Shown one piece after another: positions 36,706 through 45,327 of a DNA stretch of 64,000 bases. The notes beneath the pieces were generated by a model. That model worked only from the letters and a program-made list of their open reading frames with translations, had not been told where the DNA came from and made no database searches. Numbering within the stretch: the stretch's first letter is position 1; the number at the start of each line of letters is the position of its first letter. Location: NCBI RefSeq assembly GCF_026013415.1, contig NZ_JAPDOK010000001.1:375342-439341 (forward strand), in the 5' to 3' direction. A program made the translations under genes and the position numbers. This DNA is from Sphingomonas caeni. Lineage in GTDB: Bacteria > Pseudomonadota > Alphaproteobacteria > Sphingomonadales > Sphingomonadaceae.

Positions 36706-36781
36706 TGGTGGAGCTGAGGGGAATCGAACCCCTGACCTCTGCAGTGCGATTGCAGCGCTCTCCCATCTGAGCTACAGCCCC
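36706..36781 (-). tRNA. tRNA-Ala (anticodon CGC)
   Basis: The minus strand folds as a 76 nt tRNA including an encoded CCA. The acceptor is GGGGCTG/CAGCTCC with discriminator A, the D-arm is GCTC...GAGC, and the anticodon stem CTGCA/TGCAG has loop ATCGCAC with anticodon CGC. The T-arm is AGGGGTTCGATTCCCCT. CGC reads the GCG alanine codon. Confidence 0.95.
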
Positions 36782-36997
36782 GCCACCGTCCCCGGCGTGC
36801 CGGGAGGGGCTCCATTAGCGACAGCTTTCCCCCGATGCAACCGGCTTGAGACACGCGGACCCAGACGCGTTTCGCCTGCGCCGAACCGGCTGAAAACCCC
36901 GGTGATTTTCAGGAACCATCCGGCGCGCTCGACCGCTGAATCGCCGAGGACGGGCCGTCCGCGCCCGCCCCCGGCAACGCGATCCTGGAGAGACGAG

Positions 36998-37804
36998 ATG
37001 GACGACCGCACCCCCGGCTATGGCACCGGGCACCTTTATTATGGCCCCCACGACCAGGAGCAGCTCGCCGGCCCCCAGCCCGGCCGCACCTCGGGCTATT
37101 CGAGCGCGCGCGATTATGCCGCGGCCGGCGAGTTCGGGAGCGACTGGCGCCGCGAGCCGCGCGGCCGCGACGCCTATGGCCAGCGCGGCGACTATCATGG
37201 CGAGCGCTATCGCTATGACGATGGGCGCCATGACCGGCGCGGCGATCCCGACCGCGGTTTCTTCGATCGTGCCGGCGACGAGGTCCGTTCCTGGTTCGGC
37301 GACGACGAGGCCGAGCGCCGCCGCCAGCGCGACCTGCGCTACGACGCCCAGCGCGAGCAGGACAGCCATTATGGCGCGTGGCGCCGCGAACGCATCGCCG
37401 AACTCGACCGCGACTATGACGAGTATCGCCGCGAGAATGCCGAGCGCTTCCACCGCGAATTCACCGGATGGCGTACCGAGCGCCAGGGCCAGCGCGAGGG
37501 GCTGGGCCGGGTGAGCGAGAATATGGAAGTGATCGGCTCCGACGGCACCCGGATCGGCGCGGTCGACAAGGTCCGCGGCGACCGGATCATCCTCAACCGG
37601 AACGATCCCGATTCGGGCGGCCACCACCATTCGATCCCGTCGCGCTGGATCCAGTCGGTCGATGACAAGGTGACGCTGCGCAAGACCGCGGACGAGGCGA
37701 AGGCCGCATGGAAGGACGAGGAGCGCGGCGCCTTTTTCGGCGGCGACCGCGACGAGAGCCGCGGCCCCCATATCCTCAACCGCAGCTTCTCCGGCACCTA
37801 CTAG
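36998..37804 (+). CDS. DUF2171-domain protein
   Basis: This 268-residue hydrophilic protein has a disordered, Tyr/Gly/Arg/Asp-rich N-terminal half (1-90), the segment SWFGDDEAERRRQRD near 100, and a C-terminal DUF2171/PRC-barrel-like domain (about 168-230: MEVIGSDGTRIGAVDKVRGDR). Proteins of this type are typical of sphingomonads and often belong to stress or envelope sets. CTGGAGAGACG precedes ATG 36998. Upstream, GGAAC at 36912 and CGCT 17 bp later only partly match an EcfG promoter. Confidence 0.8.
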   Translation: MDDRTPGYGTGHLYYGPHDQEQLAGPQPGRTSGYSSARDYAAAGEFGSDWRREPRGRDAYGQRGDYHGERYRYDDGRHDRRGDPDRGFFDRAGDEVRSWFGDDEAERRRQRDLRYDAQREQDSHYGAWRRERIAELDRDYDEYRRENAERFHREFTGWRTERQGQREGLGRVSENMEVIGSDGTRIGAVDKVRGDRIILNRNDPDSGGHHHSIPSRWIQSVDDKVTLRKTADEAKAAWKDEERGAFFGGDRDESRGPHILNRSFSGTY

Positions 37805-37814
37805 GCCGTAAGCG

Positions 37815-37843
37815 GGGGCCCGGGCACGATCGGCCCGGGCCCC
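37815..37843. terminator. Hairpin between convergent genes
   Basis: GGGGCCCGGGC (37815-37825) pairs perfectly with GCCCGGGCCCC (37833-37843) around a 7 nt loop, between the stops of the DUF2171 gene and the alpha/beta hydrolase. There is no T-run on either side, so it may act bidirectionally but weakly. Confidence 0.5.
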
Positions 37844-37847
37844 AACC

Positions 37848-38756
37848 TCATTTGAGGAACGCGGTCAGCGCGGCGGCGAACGCCTCGGGCTGATCGAGCA
37901 TGATGAAATGCCCGCTGTCGGCGACATTGACGAAGGCGACATGCGGCGCCTTCGCATATTCGCCGCGGTAGAGCGCATCGGCGCGTTCCTTGGGCAGCAT
38001 GGCCGAGGACGGGTAGAGCAAGGTGACCGGCACGCCGATTCCCGCCATGTCGCCCCTGAGATCGGTCGTCATCACCTCGTACATTGCCTCGGCGACGACG
38101 CGCATGTCGACATTGCGCGTCCAGCCGGCGATCTTCGCCTGCGACTCGGGCTTGAGCGCGTTCGCCGATGCCATGGCCTGCACCGCTTGGTCGGGCAGCG
38201 GCGTGCCATGGGTCGCGGCGATCTGGTCGCGCATCACCTTCGCCTGCGGTTCGACCATCGCCACGGTGGCGTTCGGCACGAACAGCGCGCCGATATAGGG
38301 GAGCGAATCGACGATCATCAGCCGCCCGATGTCGCCCGGATGCGCCCTGGCAATCATCAGCCCCAGAAAGCCGCCCATCGAATGGCCGACCATCGCCGCC
38401 CCGGCGATCTTCTCGTCGGCGATCAGCCTGTGGAGGTCGGCGACGATCCCGTCGAGCACGCCGGGGGCGAGGTTGGCCCGCGGATCGTCGCCGCCGAAGC
38501 CGTTGACCTGCACGCGATAGACGCGGTGCCCCCTGGCGAATTCGGGCATCACCCCGTCCCACACCGCGCGCGGGCTGGAGAGGCCGGGGACCAGGATCAC
38601 CGCCGGCCCCTCGCCCACCACCTCGACCGAGATATGGTCCATCTGGATCAGCCGCGCCGCGGCGGGCGCAGGGGCGCTATGGGCCGGCACCGGCAGGAGC
38701 ACGGCGGGGACGGTTACCGCCAGCGCGGCGGCGGCGAAGAGCAAACGAACGATCAT
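37848..38756 (-). CDS. Secreted alpha/beta hydrolase
   Basis: This 302-residue protein has a signal peptide (1-27, ending VPAHSAPA) and an alpha/beta hydrolase fold. It shows LVPGLSSPRAVW at 55-66, nucleophile Ser126 in VGHSMGGF, and catalytic His in ADSGHFIMLDQPE near the end. It is translationally coupled (ATGA) to the XRE regulator, the third gene of a minus-strand operon. Substrate unknown. Confidence 0.87.
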   Translation of the reverse strand: MIVRLLFAAAALAVTVPAVLLPVPAHSAPAPAAARLIQMDHISVEVVGEGPAVILVPGLSSPRAVWDGVMPEFARGHRVYRVQVNGFGGDDPRANLAPGVLDGIVADLHRLIADEKIAGAAMVGHSMGGFLGLMIARAHPGDIGRLMIVDSLPYIGALFVPNATVAMVEPQAKVMRDQIAATHGTPLPDQAVQAMASANALKPESQAKIAGWTRNVDMRVVAEAMYEVMTTDLRGDMAGIGVPVTLLYPSSAMLPKERADALYRGEYAKAPHVAFVNVADSGHFIMLDQPEAFAAALTAFLK

Positions 38757-38962
38757 TGCGGGGTCTCCTTGGACGGATTCTGGAAAATATCCTCGATCGT
38801 CATCCCGAACAGGTCGGCGATGCGGAAGGCGAGCGGGAGCGAGGGGTCGTAGCGGCCGGTCTCGATCGCGTTGACGCTCTGGCGCGAAACCTCGAGCCGC
38901 TCGGCCAGGTCCTGCTGGCTCCAGGCGCGTTCGGCGCGCAGGACGCGGAGGCGGTTGTTCAT
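38753..38962 (-). CDS. Small XRE-family helix-turn-helix regulator
   Basis: This 69-residue Cro/CI-type protein has the HTH spanning about residues 5-60 (WSQQDLAERLEVSRQ, then SVNAIETGRYDPSL). It overlaps the membrane-protein gene before it and the hydrolase after it by ATGA. Short XRE proteins of this type usually autoregulate; the inverted repeat at 39439 upstream of the operon is a possible operator. Confidence 0.9.
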   Translation of the reverse strand: MNNRLRVLRAERAWSQQDLAERLEVSRQSVNAIETGRYDPSLPLAFRIADLFGMTIEDIFQNPSKETPQ

Positions 38963-39372
38963 GCCGCCCCTCCCGCGCCGCGCTCGCGCAGCTTGAGCAC
39001 GCATTGCGCAATCCCCCAGCCGGCGCACCAGGTGACGAAGGCCCAATAGGCCTTGACGTGCGGCACCGCGCCCGCTTCCTCGAGAAAGCCCCAGACGCTC
39101 GCCAGGGCGAGCATGAAGCCGAGCCCGATCAGCATCCCCTGCACCGCCTGGGCGCGCTGATATTCGTCGTTCTCCTCGAGGATGTAGAGCCCGATCACCG
39201 CGATCACGCCGACGATCGGCAGCGCGGGCAGGATCGCGAGCGCGACCAGGGTCGCGCCTGTGGGATGCCACGTCTCCATCGCCCAGTTCGCGCCGAACAG
39301 CGCGATGAAATAGGCGATCATCGTCGGCGCGAAGCGCTTCAGATAGCGGCGGGCGGCGGGTGTGGCGGCCAT
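38959..39372 (-). CDS. Four-helix membrane protein of unknown function
   Basis: This 137-residue protein has four predicted transmembrane helices (about 15-32, 40-63, 79-96 and 107-127) with short loops and an EENDEYQRAQ loop. It is the first gene of an operon with a small XRE regulator, a pairing common in sphingomonads where the membrane protein may signal to or be controlled by the regulator. Confidence 0.8.
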   Translation of the reverse strand: MAATPAARRYLKRFAPTMIAYFIALFGANWAMETWHPTGATLVALAILPALPIVGVIAVIGLYILEENDEYQRAQAVQGMLIGLGFMLALASVWGFLEEAGAVPHVKAYWAFVTWCAGWGIAQCVLKLRERGAGGAA

Positions 39373-39405
39373 GATGTCAAGCTCCCTTTCTCTTCAGTCA
39401 AGGTC

Positions 39406-39434
39406 GCTTTACGCCGAGTCGCGCGATTTGTCAA
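39406..39434 (-). promoter_or_regulatory. Sigma70-type promoter of the membrane protein/XRE operon
   Basis: On the minus strand TTGACA (39434-39429), a 17 bp spacer and TAAAGC (39411-39406) form a good housekeeping promoter. It lies about 35 bp upstream of ATG 39372. Confidence 0.6.
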
Positions 39435-39438
39435 TGGT

Positions 39439-39457
39439 GCTTTCCATATGGGAAAGC
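39439..39457. promoter_or_regulatory. Inverted repeat next to the XRE-operon promoter
   Basis: GCTTTCC-ATATG-GGAAAGC is a perfect 7 bp inverted repeat placed just upstream of the -35 box of the membrane protein/XRE operon. It is a candidate operator for the XRE protein. Confidence 0.4.
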
Positions 39458-39480
39458 GACCACGACATCGAGGCGCGGCA

Positions 39481-39669
39481 ATGGGGCTGCTAGCGGACCG
39501 CTTCCCAATATTGGCAGTCGTGGCAGCGGGCTTCGCTGGTGCAATGGGGAGTGTCGCAAACGGGGCGCCTCCCGAGCGCCAGGAGGAGCCATCGCAGGAA
39601 TCTTCCGACCAACATGGATCAGTGCCATATCGCAATGATCGCCATGCCCAATTGCGGTGGAATACTTAA
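39481..39669 (+). CDS. Possible small secreted peptide (low confidence)
   Basis: This 62-residue frame begins MGLLADRFPILAVVAAGFAG, a plausible signal peptide, followed by a polar Gln/Glu/Ser tail. The codon choice (CTA, CCA, ATA, TTG) is unlike the neighbours. A weak GAGGCG lies before the ATG. The frame may be chance in the 430 bp gap (39373-39802), which otherwise holds only the XRE-operon promoter. Confidence 0.25.
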   Translation: MGLLADRFPILAVVAAGFAGAMGSVANGAPPERQEEPSQESSDQHGSVPYRNDRHAQLRWNT

Positions 39670-39802
39670 CCGCCGCATCCCCGGGGCGCCCATGGCGAAA
39701 ATCTCCAAGGAAACGGTCCAAAATGGCGTAATATCGCCCCCGATTCGCTCGTGCGCGTTCCTGCACCGGTCATCCAATAAGACATGATCCGAGGTTCGGC
39801 AG

Positions 39803-39988
39803 ATGAAGCTTCTGCAATTGGCGGCGTGCGCGTTCGGCACACATCGGCGCGATCGCCGGCGGGTATGGCATGACGGTTACGACTATCGCGCCTATTGCGC
39901 GGGATGCGGCAAGCCGATGCTGCGCGAGAATAGCGGGTGGAAGATCGTCGATGCGCACCCGGCGCCGCCCGACCGAACCGGCAACTAG
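39803..39988 (+). CDS. Small hypothetical protein with CxxC
   Basis: This 61-residue protein has a basic segment ([16 protein letters not shown]) and CAGCGKPM near residue 32, a possible zinc-knuckle half. It overlaps the convergent ligase gene by 4 bp. The even Cys/aromatic layout resembles small conserved proteins of sphingomonads, but I cannot name a family. Confidence 0.55.
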   Translation: MKLLQLAACAFGTHRRDRRRVWHDGYDYRAYCAGCGKPMLRENSGWKIVDAHPAPPDRTGN

Positions 39989-41370
39989 CGGCCGAGCGCC
40001 GCCACCATGTCCGCGGCGAGCTGGCTGAGCGTATCGTCGCGCGCGCCCATCACCACGATCCGGTCGCCGGGGCGCGCCTGCTCGACCAGCCAGGCGGCGG
40101 CGGCATCGCGATCGGCGATATGGTGCGCCTGGCCACCGATATCGGCGACGATGTCCGCGCTGGTCACCTCCCGGCTGGTGGTACCGCCGAAATAGGCCGG
40201 ATCGGGGATCACCAGCAGATCGTCGGGACCGAGCTTCTCGCGGAACATCTCGCCCAGTTCGCGCCGCATCACCTTGAGCGGACCATAGCCGTGCGGGCGG
40301 AACATCAGCAGCAGCCGCCCCGGAAAGGCGTGAAGCGTATCGAGCGTCGCCGCGATCTTTTCGGGATTATGCCCGAAATCGTCGATCACGCTGACCCCGG
40401 CGACCGTGCCCACCAGCTCGAAGCGGCGCTTGAGCCCGGTGAAGCCCTCGATCGCGCGGCAGGCCGCATCGACCTCCACCCCCGCCGCCATCGCCGCGCC
40501 GATCGCCGCCAGCGCATTGGCGACATTGTGCCGGCCCGGTACCGACAGCCGCACCCGCCGCGTCTCGCCTCCCAGCACCAGGTCGAAGCCGATCGCGAAG
40601 GGCTCGGGCGCGAGGTTCTGCGCGGCCATGTCCGCGGGGACCTCGACCGCGAAGGTCACGCATTTCGCACGCTCGAGCCCCGCCGCCAGCGCCGCGCTCT
40701 CGGGATCGCCGACATTGACCACCGTCGTCATCGCCTTGGCCGCGAAATCGCCGAACAGTTGGCGCAGCTCCTCGAGCGACTTGTGATCGAGGCTGACATT
40801 GTTGAGCACCGCGATCCGCGGGCGATAGAGCGCGATCGATCCATCGCTCTCGTCCACCTCGCTGACAAAGGCGTCGCCCGCGCCCACCAGCGCGCTGGCG
40901 AAGGGCGCGTCAGGCGCCACGAAATTCTTCATCACCGCGCCGTTCATCACCGTCGGATCGCGTCCCACGGCGTGGAGGATCCAGGCGATCATCCCCGTCA
41001 CGGTCGATTTGCCGCTCGTCCCCGCGACCCCGATCGAGGTCCCGGCGGCGTTGAACAGGCTCGCGAGCAGCTCCGCGCGCGACATCCGCGCCGCACCCAC
41101 GCGCTCGGCAGCGACGATATCGGGCACGCTCGCTTCGACCGCCGCGGAGGCCACGACGATCTGATCGGCGGACGCGATCCCGCTCCCGTCCTGCGCAAAC
41201 AGCGCCACGCCCCGGTCGCGCAGGAAACCGAACTTGGCGGGCAGCGCGCCCGAATCGAGGCTGCGATCCGATCCCGCCACCGTCGCGCCCTGCCCCGCAA
41301 GGATCATCGCCAGCGGCATCATGCCGGACCCGCCGATGCCGACGAAGAAGTAGGGTTTGCCGTGCTGCAT
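39985..41370 (-). CDS. MurC-like Mur ligase
   Basis: This 461-residue Mur ligase has an N-terminal GIGGSGM dinucleotide-like motif at 11-17, ATP P-loop GTSGKST at 117-123, [16 protein letters not shown], and C-terminal [12 protein letters not shown]. It resembles UDP-N-acetylmuramate-alanine ligase, but it sits apart from a division cluster and opposite an LD-carboxypeptidase. A peptidoglycan-recycling ligase (Mpl-like) or a second MurC are both possible. Confidence 0.85.
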   Translation of the reverse strand: MQHGKPYFFVGIGGSGMMPLAMILAGQGATVAGSDRSLDSGALPAKFGFLRDRGVALFAQDGSGIASADQIVVASAAVEASVPDIVAAERVGAARMSRAELLASLFNAAGTSIGVAGTSGKSTVTGMIAWILHAVGRDPTVMNGAVMKNFVAPDAPFASALVGAGDAFVSEVDESDGSIALYRPRIAVLNNVSLDHKSLEELRQLFGDFAAKAMTTVVNVGDPESAALAAGLERAKCVTFAVEVPADMAAQNLAPEPFAIGFDLVLGGETRRVRLSVPGRHNVANALAAIGAAMAAGVEVDAACRAIEGFTGLKRRFELVGTVAGVSVIDDFGHNPEKIAATLDTLHAFPGRLLLMFRPHGYGPLKVMRRELGEMFREKLGPDDLLVIPDPAYFGGTTSREVTSADIVADIGGQAHHIADRDAAAAWLVEQARPGDRIVVMGARDDTLSQLAADMVAALGR

Positions 41371-41420
41371 GGCGACGCGCTATCGGCTGCGGAGAGCGGG
41401 GGCAAGTCATCACCCCCACC

Positions 41421-41530
41421 GTTCGCCCTGAGTAGGGGCTGAGCTTGTCGAAGACCCGTATCGAAGGGTCCTTCGATACGCCATTTCGGTACGCCCCTTC
41501 GGGGCTACTCAATGGCTACTCAGGACGAAC
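41421..41530. repeat. Nested palindromic repeat (REP/MITE-like)
   Basis: The outer arms GTTCGCCCTGAGTAG (41421-41435) and CTACTCAGGACGAAC (41516-41530) are complementary except for one base. Inside is the 24 bp palindrome CGTATCGAAGG-GT-CCTTCGATACG (41457-41480). The motif gggctgagcttgtcgaag is, as I recall, widespread in sphingomonads and relatives. It fills the gap between the divergent ligase and carboxypeptidase genes. Confidence 0.75.
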
Positions 41531-41551
41531 GGGAGAAGAAGGAACGCGGGA

Positions 41552-42373
41552 ATGCGCATCGGAGTTGTCGCACCGGGCAGGTCGGTCAGTCACGAGGGGT
41601 CGCTCCGCCTCGCCGCCTTCATGGCGCTCACCTGGCCGCAGGTGGAGATCGTCTTCCACCCGCAATGCTATCTGTCTGAAGGCCATTTCGCCGGCCCCGA
41701 TGCCGCCCGCGCGACCGCCTTTCTCGACTATGCCAACGACCCTTCGTTCGATGCGATCTGGTTCGCGCGCGGCGGTTACGGATCGAACCGCATCCTCGAG
41801 GCGGTGCTCCCGCACCTCGGGCCCGCGGCGAACCGCAAGACCTATATCGGCTTCTCCGACATGGGTTTCCTGATGGGCGCGCTCTATGCCCGCCGCATCG
41901 GCAGGCAGCTCCACGGCGCGATGGCGAGCAGCATCGGCATGAACGACAAGGGCGATTCGGCCGCCTGGGTGCTCGGCTGGCTGATGAACGGCGACAAGCA
42001 GGGCCTCGAGCCCAGCCTCCTCACCGACAAGCGCCCCGCCGCCGCGTTCAACCTCGCCATCCTGACCACGCTGATCGGCACGCCCTATATGCCCGATCTC
42101 ACCGATCATGTGCTGATGATCGAGGATGTCGGCGAGCCGCTCTACCGGATCGACCGGATGCTCTTCCAGATGGCGCACGCGACCCAGCTCAAGGGCATCG
42201 CCGGCATCCGGCTGGGGTACGTCACCGACGTCCAGGAAAACGACCCGCCCTTCAATGAAACGCCGGAGCAGATGATCGTGCGCTGGTGCCGGGAGATGGG
42301 GGTGCCGTATCTCGGCCGCGCCGAGATCGGGCATATCGAGCTCAACCGCGTGGTGCCATTCGGGGTGATTTGA
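41552..42373 (+). CDS. LD-carboxypeptidase (peptidase S66)
   Basis: This 273-residue enzyme cleaves the terminal D-Ala from muropeptide tetrapeptides in peptidoglycan recycling. The S66 triad is nucleophile Ser102 (IGFSDMG), Glu191 (LMIEDVGEP) and His261 (IGHIELNRVVPFG). The ARGGYGSNR signature is at 72-80. No signal peptide is seen, which fits a cytoplasmic LdcA role. Its stop codon overlaps the predicted thrS-leader promoter. Confidence 0.9.
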   Translation: MRIGVVAPGRSVSHEGSLRLAAFMALTWPQVEIVFHPQCYLSEGHFAGPDAARATAFLDYANDPSFDAIWFARGGYGSNRILEAVLPHLGPAANRKTYIGFSDMGFLMGALYARRIGRQLHGAMASSIGMNDKGDSAAWVLGWLMNGDKQGLEPSLLTDKRPAAAFNLAILTTLIGTPYMPDLTDHVLMIEDVGEPLYRIDRMLFQMAHATQLKGIAGIRLGYVTDVQENDPPFNETPEQMIVRWCREMGVPYLGRAEIGHIELNRVVPFGVI

Positions 42374-42398
42374 TCCCCGAGACCATTCGCCCTATATC
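42370..42398 (+). promoter_or_regulatory. Promoter of the thrS leader
   Basis: TTGATC (42370-42375), a 17 bp spacer and TATATC (42393-42398) match a sigma70-type promoter. The expected transcript start is at about 42404-42406, on the ATG of the leader peptide (42406), so the mRNA would be leaderless. The -35 box overlaps the stop of the carboxypeptidase gene. Confidence 0.65.
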
Positions 42399-42405
42399 CC
42401 TGCCC

Positions 42406-42477
42406 ATGCAACGCCGTCCGGCCCTCACCACGACTAGCACCACCCCGGTTTTCCGGGGAGCAGTCGTGCGCGCCTGA
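42406..42477 (+). CDS. Threonine-rich leader peptide of thrS
   Basis: This 23-codon ORF has five Thr codons among six consecutive codons (LTTTSTTPV at residues 7-15), directly between a promoter and thrS. It lacks a Shine-Dalgarno but starts at the predicted 5-prime end. The Thr codons lie in the left arm of a hairpin (CACGACT/AGTCGTG, 42429-42435 with 42462-42468). This is the layout of an attenuation leader peptide, in which stalling at scarce Thr-tRNA would raise thrS expression. Confidence 0.7.
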   Translation: MQRRPALTTTSTTPVFRGAVVRA

Positions 42478-42612
42478 CGCTCGCGGCCGCTCACCCGGGA
42501 ACGGGTGAGCCGGCGCTTCTCACTCGCTCCCGTCCCAGCCCGTAGCGCCGCGAGCGAAGCACCATGTCCAATCCCTTGCCTAACGCTCACGGGCGCGGGC
42601 ATAAGCCGCGCC
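42429..42612 (+). promoter_or_regulatory. thrS attenuator region with competing hairpins
   Basis: The possible stems are: CACGACT/AGTCGTG enclosing CCCCGG/CCGGGG (42443-42448 with 42453-42458); CGCTCGCGGC/GCCGCGAGCG (42478-42487 with 42547-42556) enclosing GCTCACCCG/CGGGTGAGC (42489-42497 with 42502-42510); and GGCGCGG/CCGCGCC (42592-42598 with 42606-42612) just before thrS. GTGAGC (42505-42510) can also pair with GCTCAC (42585-42590). No long U-run is seen, so the control could be transcriptional or translational. Confidence 0.55.
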
Positions 42613-42641
42613 ATTCCTTCGATCAGAGAAAGTCCATCCCC

Positions 42642-44645
42642 GTGTCCGAGATGTTCCGCATTACGCTGCCCGACGGCTCCGTCCGTGAGGTAGCCCCGGG
42701 GACTACCCCGGCGGACATCGCACTCGCGATCGGTCCGGGGCTGGCCAAGGCGGCGATGGCCGCCCGCGTCGATGGCGAGGTGCGCGACATCATGCGCCCC
42801 TTCGAGGGCGACGCGACGCTCGCGCTGATCACCGCGAAGGACGAGAAGGACGCGCTCGAGCTCGTCCGCCACGATTATGCGCACATCCTCGCCGAAGCGG
42901 TGCAGAACCTGTTTCCGGGGACGCAGATCACTTTCGGTCCGTCCACGGACGACGGCTTCTATTACGACTTCGCGCCCAAGGACCGGCCCTTCACCGAGGA
43001 AGATTTGCCCGCGATCGAGGCCGAGATGCGCAAGATCATCGGCAAGGATGAGCCGCTGATTCGCGAGGTCTGGTCGCGCGCCCAGCTGATCGAGCGCTGG
43101 AAGGCGCAGGGCGAAAGCTTCAAGGCAGAATGGGCCGCCGAGCTGCCCGAGAATGAGGAGCTGACGGTCTATCGCGCCGGCAAAAGTGACGACGCCTGGC
43201 TCGACATGTGCCGCGGCCCCCACCTCGCCTCGACGGGCAAGGTCGATCCGAACGCCTTCAAGCTCACGCGCGTCTCGGGCGCCTATTGGCGCGGCGATCA
43301 GAACAATCCCCAGCTCAGCCGCATCTACGGCACCGGCTGGCTCAGCAAGAAGCAGCTCGACGAGCATCTGCTCCGCCTCGAGGAAGCCGCCAAGCGCGAC
43401 CATCGCCGCATCGGGCAGGAGATGGACCTGTTCCACCTCCAGCAGGAGGCGCAGGGCTCGGTCTTCTGGCATCCCAAGGGCTTCGTCCTGTGGCGCCAGC
43501 TTGAAGCCTATATGCGCCGCCGCCTCGACGCCTCGGGCTATAACGAGGTCAAGACGCCCCAGCTGATGGACGCCCGCCAATGGGAGCAGAGCGGCCATTG
43601 GGGCAAATATCGCGAGAACATGTTCGTCGTCCCCGACGAAATCCCAAGCGGCGAGGACGAGGGACCGATCCTGTCGGGCAAGAGCGACCTGATGGCGCTC
43701 AAGCCGATGAACTGCCCCGCGCACATCCTGATCTTCAAGCAGGGCATCAAATCGTACCGCGACCTGCCGATCCGCATGGCCGAAATGGGGTGCTGCCACC
43801 GCAACGAGCCGCACGGCGCGCTGCACGGCATCATGCGCGTCCGCCAGTTCACCCAGGACGACGGCCATCTCTTCGTCCGCGCCGACCAGCTGATCGAGGA
43901 AGTGAAAATCTTCTGCGACCTGCTCGACAGCGTCTACAAGGACCTCGGCTTCGACAAATACGCCATCAAGCTCGCGCTGCGCCCCGAGAAGCGTTTCGGC
44001 AGCGAGGAGATGTGGGACTGGTCCGAGCAAAGCCTGCGCGACGCGGTCGCCGCCACGGGCCGCGACACCGAGGAATATGGCTGGGAGGAACTCCCCGGCG
44101 AAGGCGCCTTCTACGCGCCCAAGCTCGAATTCCACCTGACCGACGCGATCGGGCGGACCTGGCAGGTCGGCACGATCCAGACCGATACGGTGCTCCCCGA
44201 GCGGCTCGACGCCTCCTATGTCGGCGATGACGGCGAGCGGCACCGCCCGATCATGCTCCACCGCGCGATCCTCGGCACGTTCGAGCGCTTTATCGGCATC
44301 TTGATCGAGCATCATGCCGGGCGTTTCCCGCTTTGGCTGTCGCCGGTGCAGGCTGTGGTGGCGACGATCGTCTCCGACGCCGATGATTATGCGAAGGAAG
44401 TAGCGGAAGCGCTGGGCAAGGCCCGCATCCGCGTCGAGACCGATCTTCGCAACGAGAAGATCAACTACAAGGTCCGCGAGCATTCGGTCGCGAAGGTCCC
44501 GAACCTGGTGGTGGTCGGCAAGCGCGAGGCCGAGGAGCGCACCGTTGCCCTGCGCCAGCTCGGCAGCGACCGCCAGCAGATCCTCAAGCTCGACGATCTG
44601 GTGGGGATGCTGGTCGCGGAAGCGACCCCGCCCGACCTGAGATGA
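42642..44645 (+). CDS. thrS: Threonyl-tRNA synthetase
   Basis: This 667-residue class II synthetase charges tRNA-Thr. It has an N-terminal TGS domain ([10 protein letters not shown] onward), an editing domain with [11 protein letters not shown], and a catalytic core with zinc-ligand Cys in MNCPAH. Motif 2 is [12 protein letters not shown], and a C-terminal anticodon-binding domain follows. GTG 42642 is chosen because GAGAAAG lies 9 nt upstream and the protein then starts VSEMFRITL as homologues do. The in-frame ATG at 42564 would add 26 residues inside the attenuator. AraC overlaps by ATGA downstream. Confidence 0.95.
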   Translation: MSEMFRITLPDGSVREVAPGTTPADIALAIGPGLAKAAMAARVDGEVRDIMRPFEGDATLALITAKDEKDALELVRHDYAHILAEAVQNLFPGTQITFGPSTDDGFYYDFAPKDRPFTEEDLPAIEAEMRKIIGKDEPLIREVWSRAQLIERWKAQGESFKAEWAAELPENEELTVYRAGKSDDAWLDMCRGPHLASTGKVDPNAFKLTRVSGAYWRGDQNNPQLSRIYGTGWLSKKQLDEHLLRLEEAAKRDHRRIGQEMDLFHLQQEAQGSVFWHPKGFVLWRQLEAYMRRRLDASGYNEVKTPQLMDARQWEQSGHWGKYRENMFVVPDEIPSGEDEGPILSGKSDLMALKPMNCPAHILIFKQGIKSYRDLPIRMAEMGCCHRNEPHGALHGIMRVRQFTQDDGHLFVRADQLIEEVKIFCDLLDSVYKDLGFDKYAIKLALRPEKRFGSEEMWDWSEQSLRDAVAATGRDTEEYGWEELPGEGAFYAPKLEFHLTDAIGRTWQVGTIQTDTVLPERLDASYVGDDGERHRPIMLHRAILGTFERFIGILIEHHAGRFPLWLSPVQAVVATIVSDADDYAKEVAEALGKARIRVETDLRNEKINYKVREHSVAKVPNLVVVGKREAEERTVALRQLGSDRQQILKLDDLVGMLVAEATPPDLR

Positions 44646-45301
44646 CCCGCCACGGCATCGGCGCGCACGCCGCGGGCGAACGCCTGCCGCGTCATCGCCA
44701 TGCCGAAGGCTATATCGCGGTCGTGCTGGATGGCGGCTTCGAGGAAGCGGGCGATGACGGCCGCTTCACCGCCCGCGCGGGCATGGTCGTCGTCCACGGC
44801 CTCTACGAAGCGCATCAGGACCGGTTCGAGGCCCGAGGCGCGCGCGTCCTCAACCTGCCCGGGATCCCCGGACTCGCGCCGGGCGCGGGCAGCATCGCCG
44901 ATTCCGACGCCGTGGCGCGGCTCGCCGAACGCGATCCGCTCGCCGCAGCGCATCTGGTCCGCGAGACCTTCATCCCCGGCGCGCGCCAGGCCGCCGACTG
45001 GCCCGACCTGCTCGCCGAGGCGCTCCGCACCGACCCCGATCTCGCCCTCGGCCCCTGGGCCGATGCGATGCGGCTCGATCCCGCCTCGGTCAGCCGCGGC
45101 TTCGCGCGCGCCTATGGCGTCAGCCCCAAGCGCTTCCGCCTAGAGGCGCGCACGCGCCGCGCCGTCCTCGCGCTGACCCAATGGCACGGCAGCCTCGCGA
45201 TCTTCGCCGCCGACCAAGGCTTTGCCGATCAAGCACACCTCACCCGCTCGATCACAGCGCTGACCGGCCACACCCCGGGCAAAGTCCGTTCAATCCGCTA
45301 G
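44642..45301 (+). CDS. AraC-family transcriptional regulator
   Basis: This 219-residue protein has a cupin-type sensor domain ([21 protein letters not shown] at about 12-32, split by a turn) and a C-terminal AraC double helix-turn-helix (about 130-215: [20 protein letters not shown], then [20 protein letters not shown]). It overlaps thrS by ATGA although it has no known link to tRNA charging, so it is probably a recent neighbour. Targets unknown; the secreted protein 26 bp downstream is a candidate. Confidence 0.87.
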   Translation: MTRHGIGAHAAGERLPRHRHAEGYIAVVLDGGFEEAGDDGRFTARAGMVVVHGLYEAHQDRFEARGARVLNLPGIPGLAPGAGSIADSDAVARLAERDPLAAAHLVRETFIPGARQAADWPDLLAEALRTDPDLALGPWADAMRLDPASVSRGFARAYGVSPKRFRLEARTRRAVLALTQWHGSLAIFAADQGFADQAHLTRSITALTGHTPGKVRSIR

Positions 45302-45327
45302 GCGCAGCCTGGGCTAAACCCGGCCAT

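Noticed and set aside
36912..36937. EcfG promoter upstream of the DUF2171 gene
   Set aside because: GGAAC is followed after 17 bp by CGCT, not CGTT, so the match is incomplete.
42564..42641. Longer N-terminus of ThrS from ATG 42564
   Set aside because: The extra 26 residues are not conserved in the family and lie inside the attenuator; GTG 42642 has a ribosome binding site.
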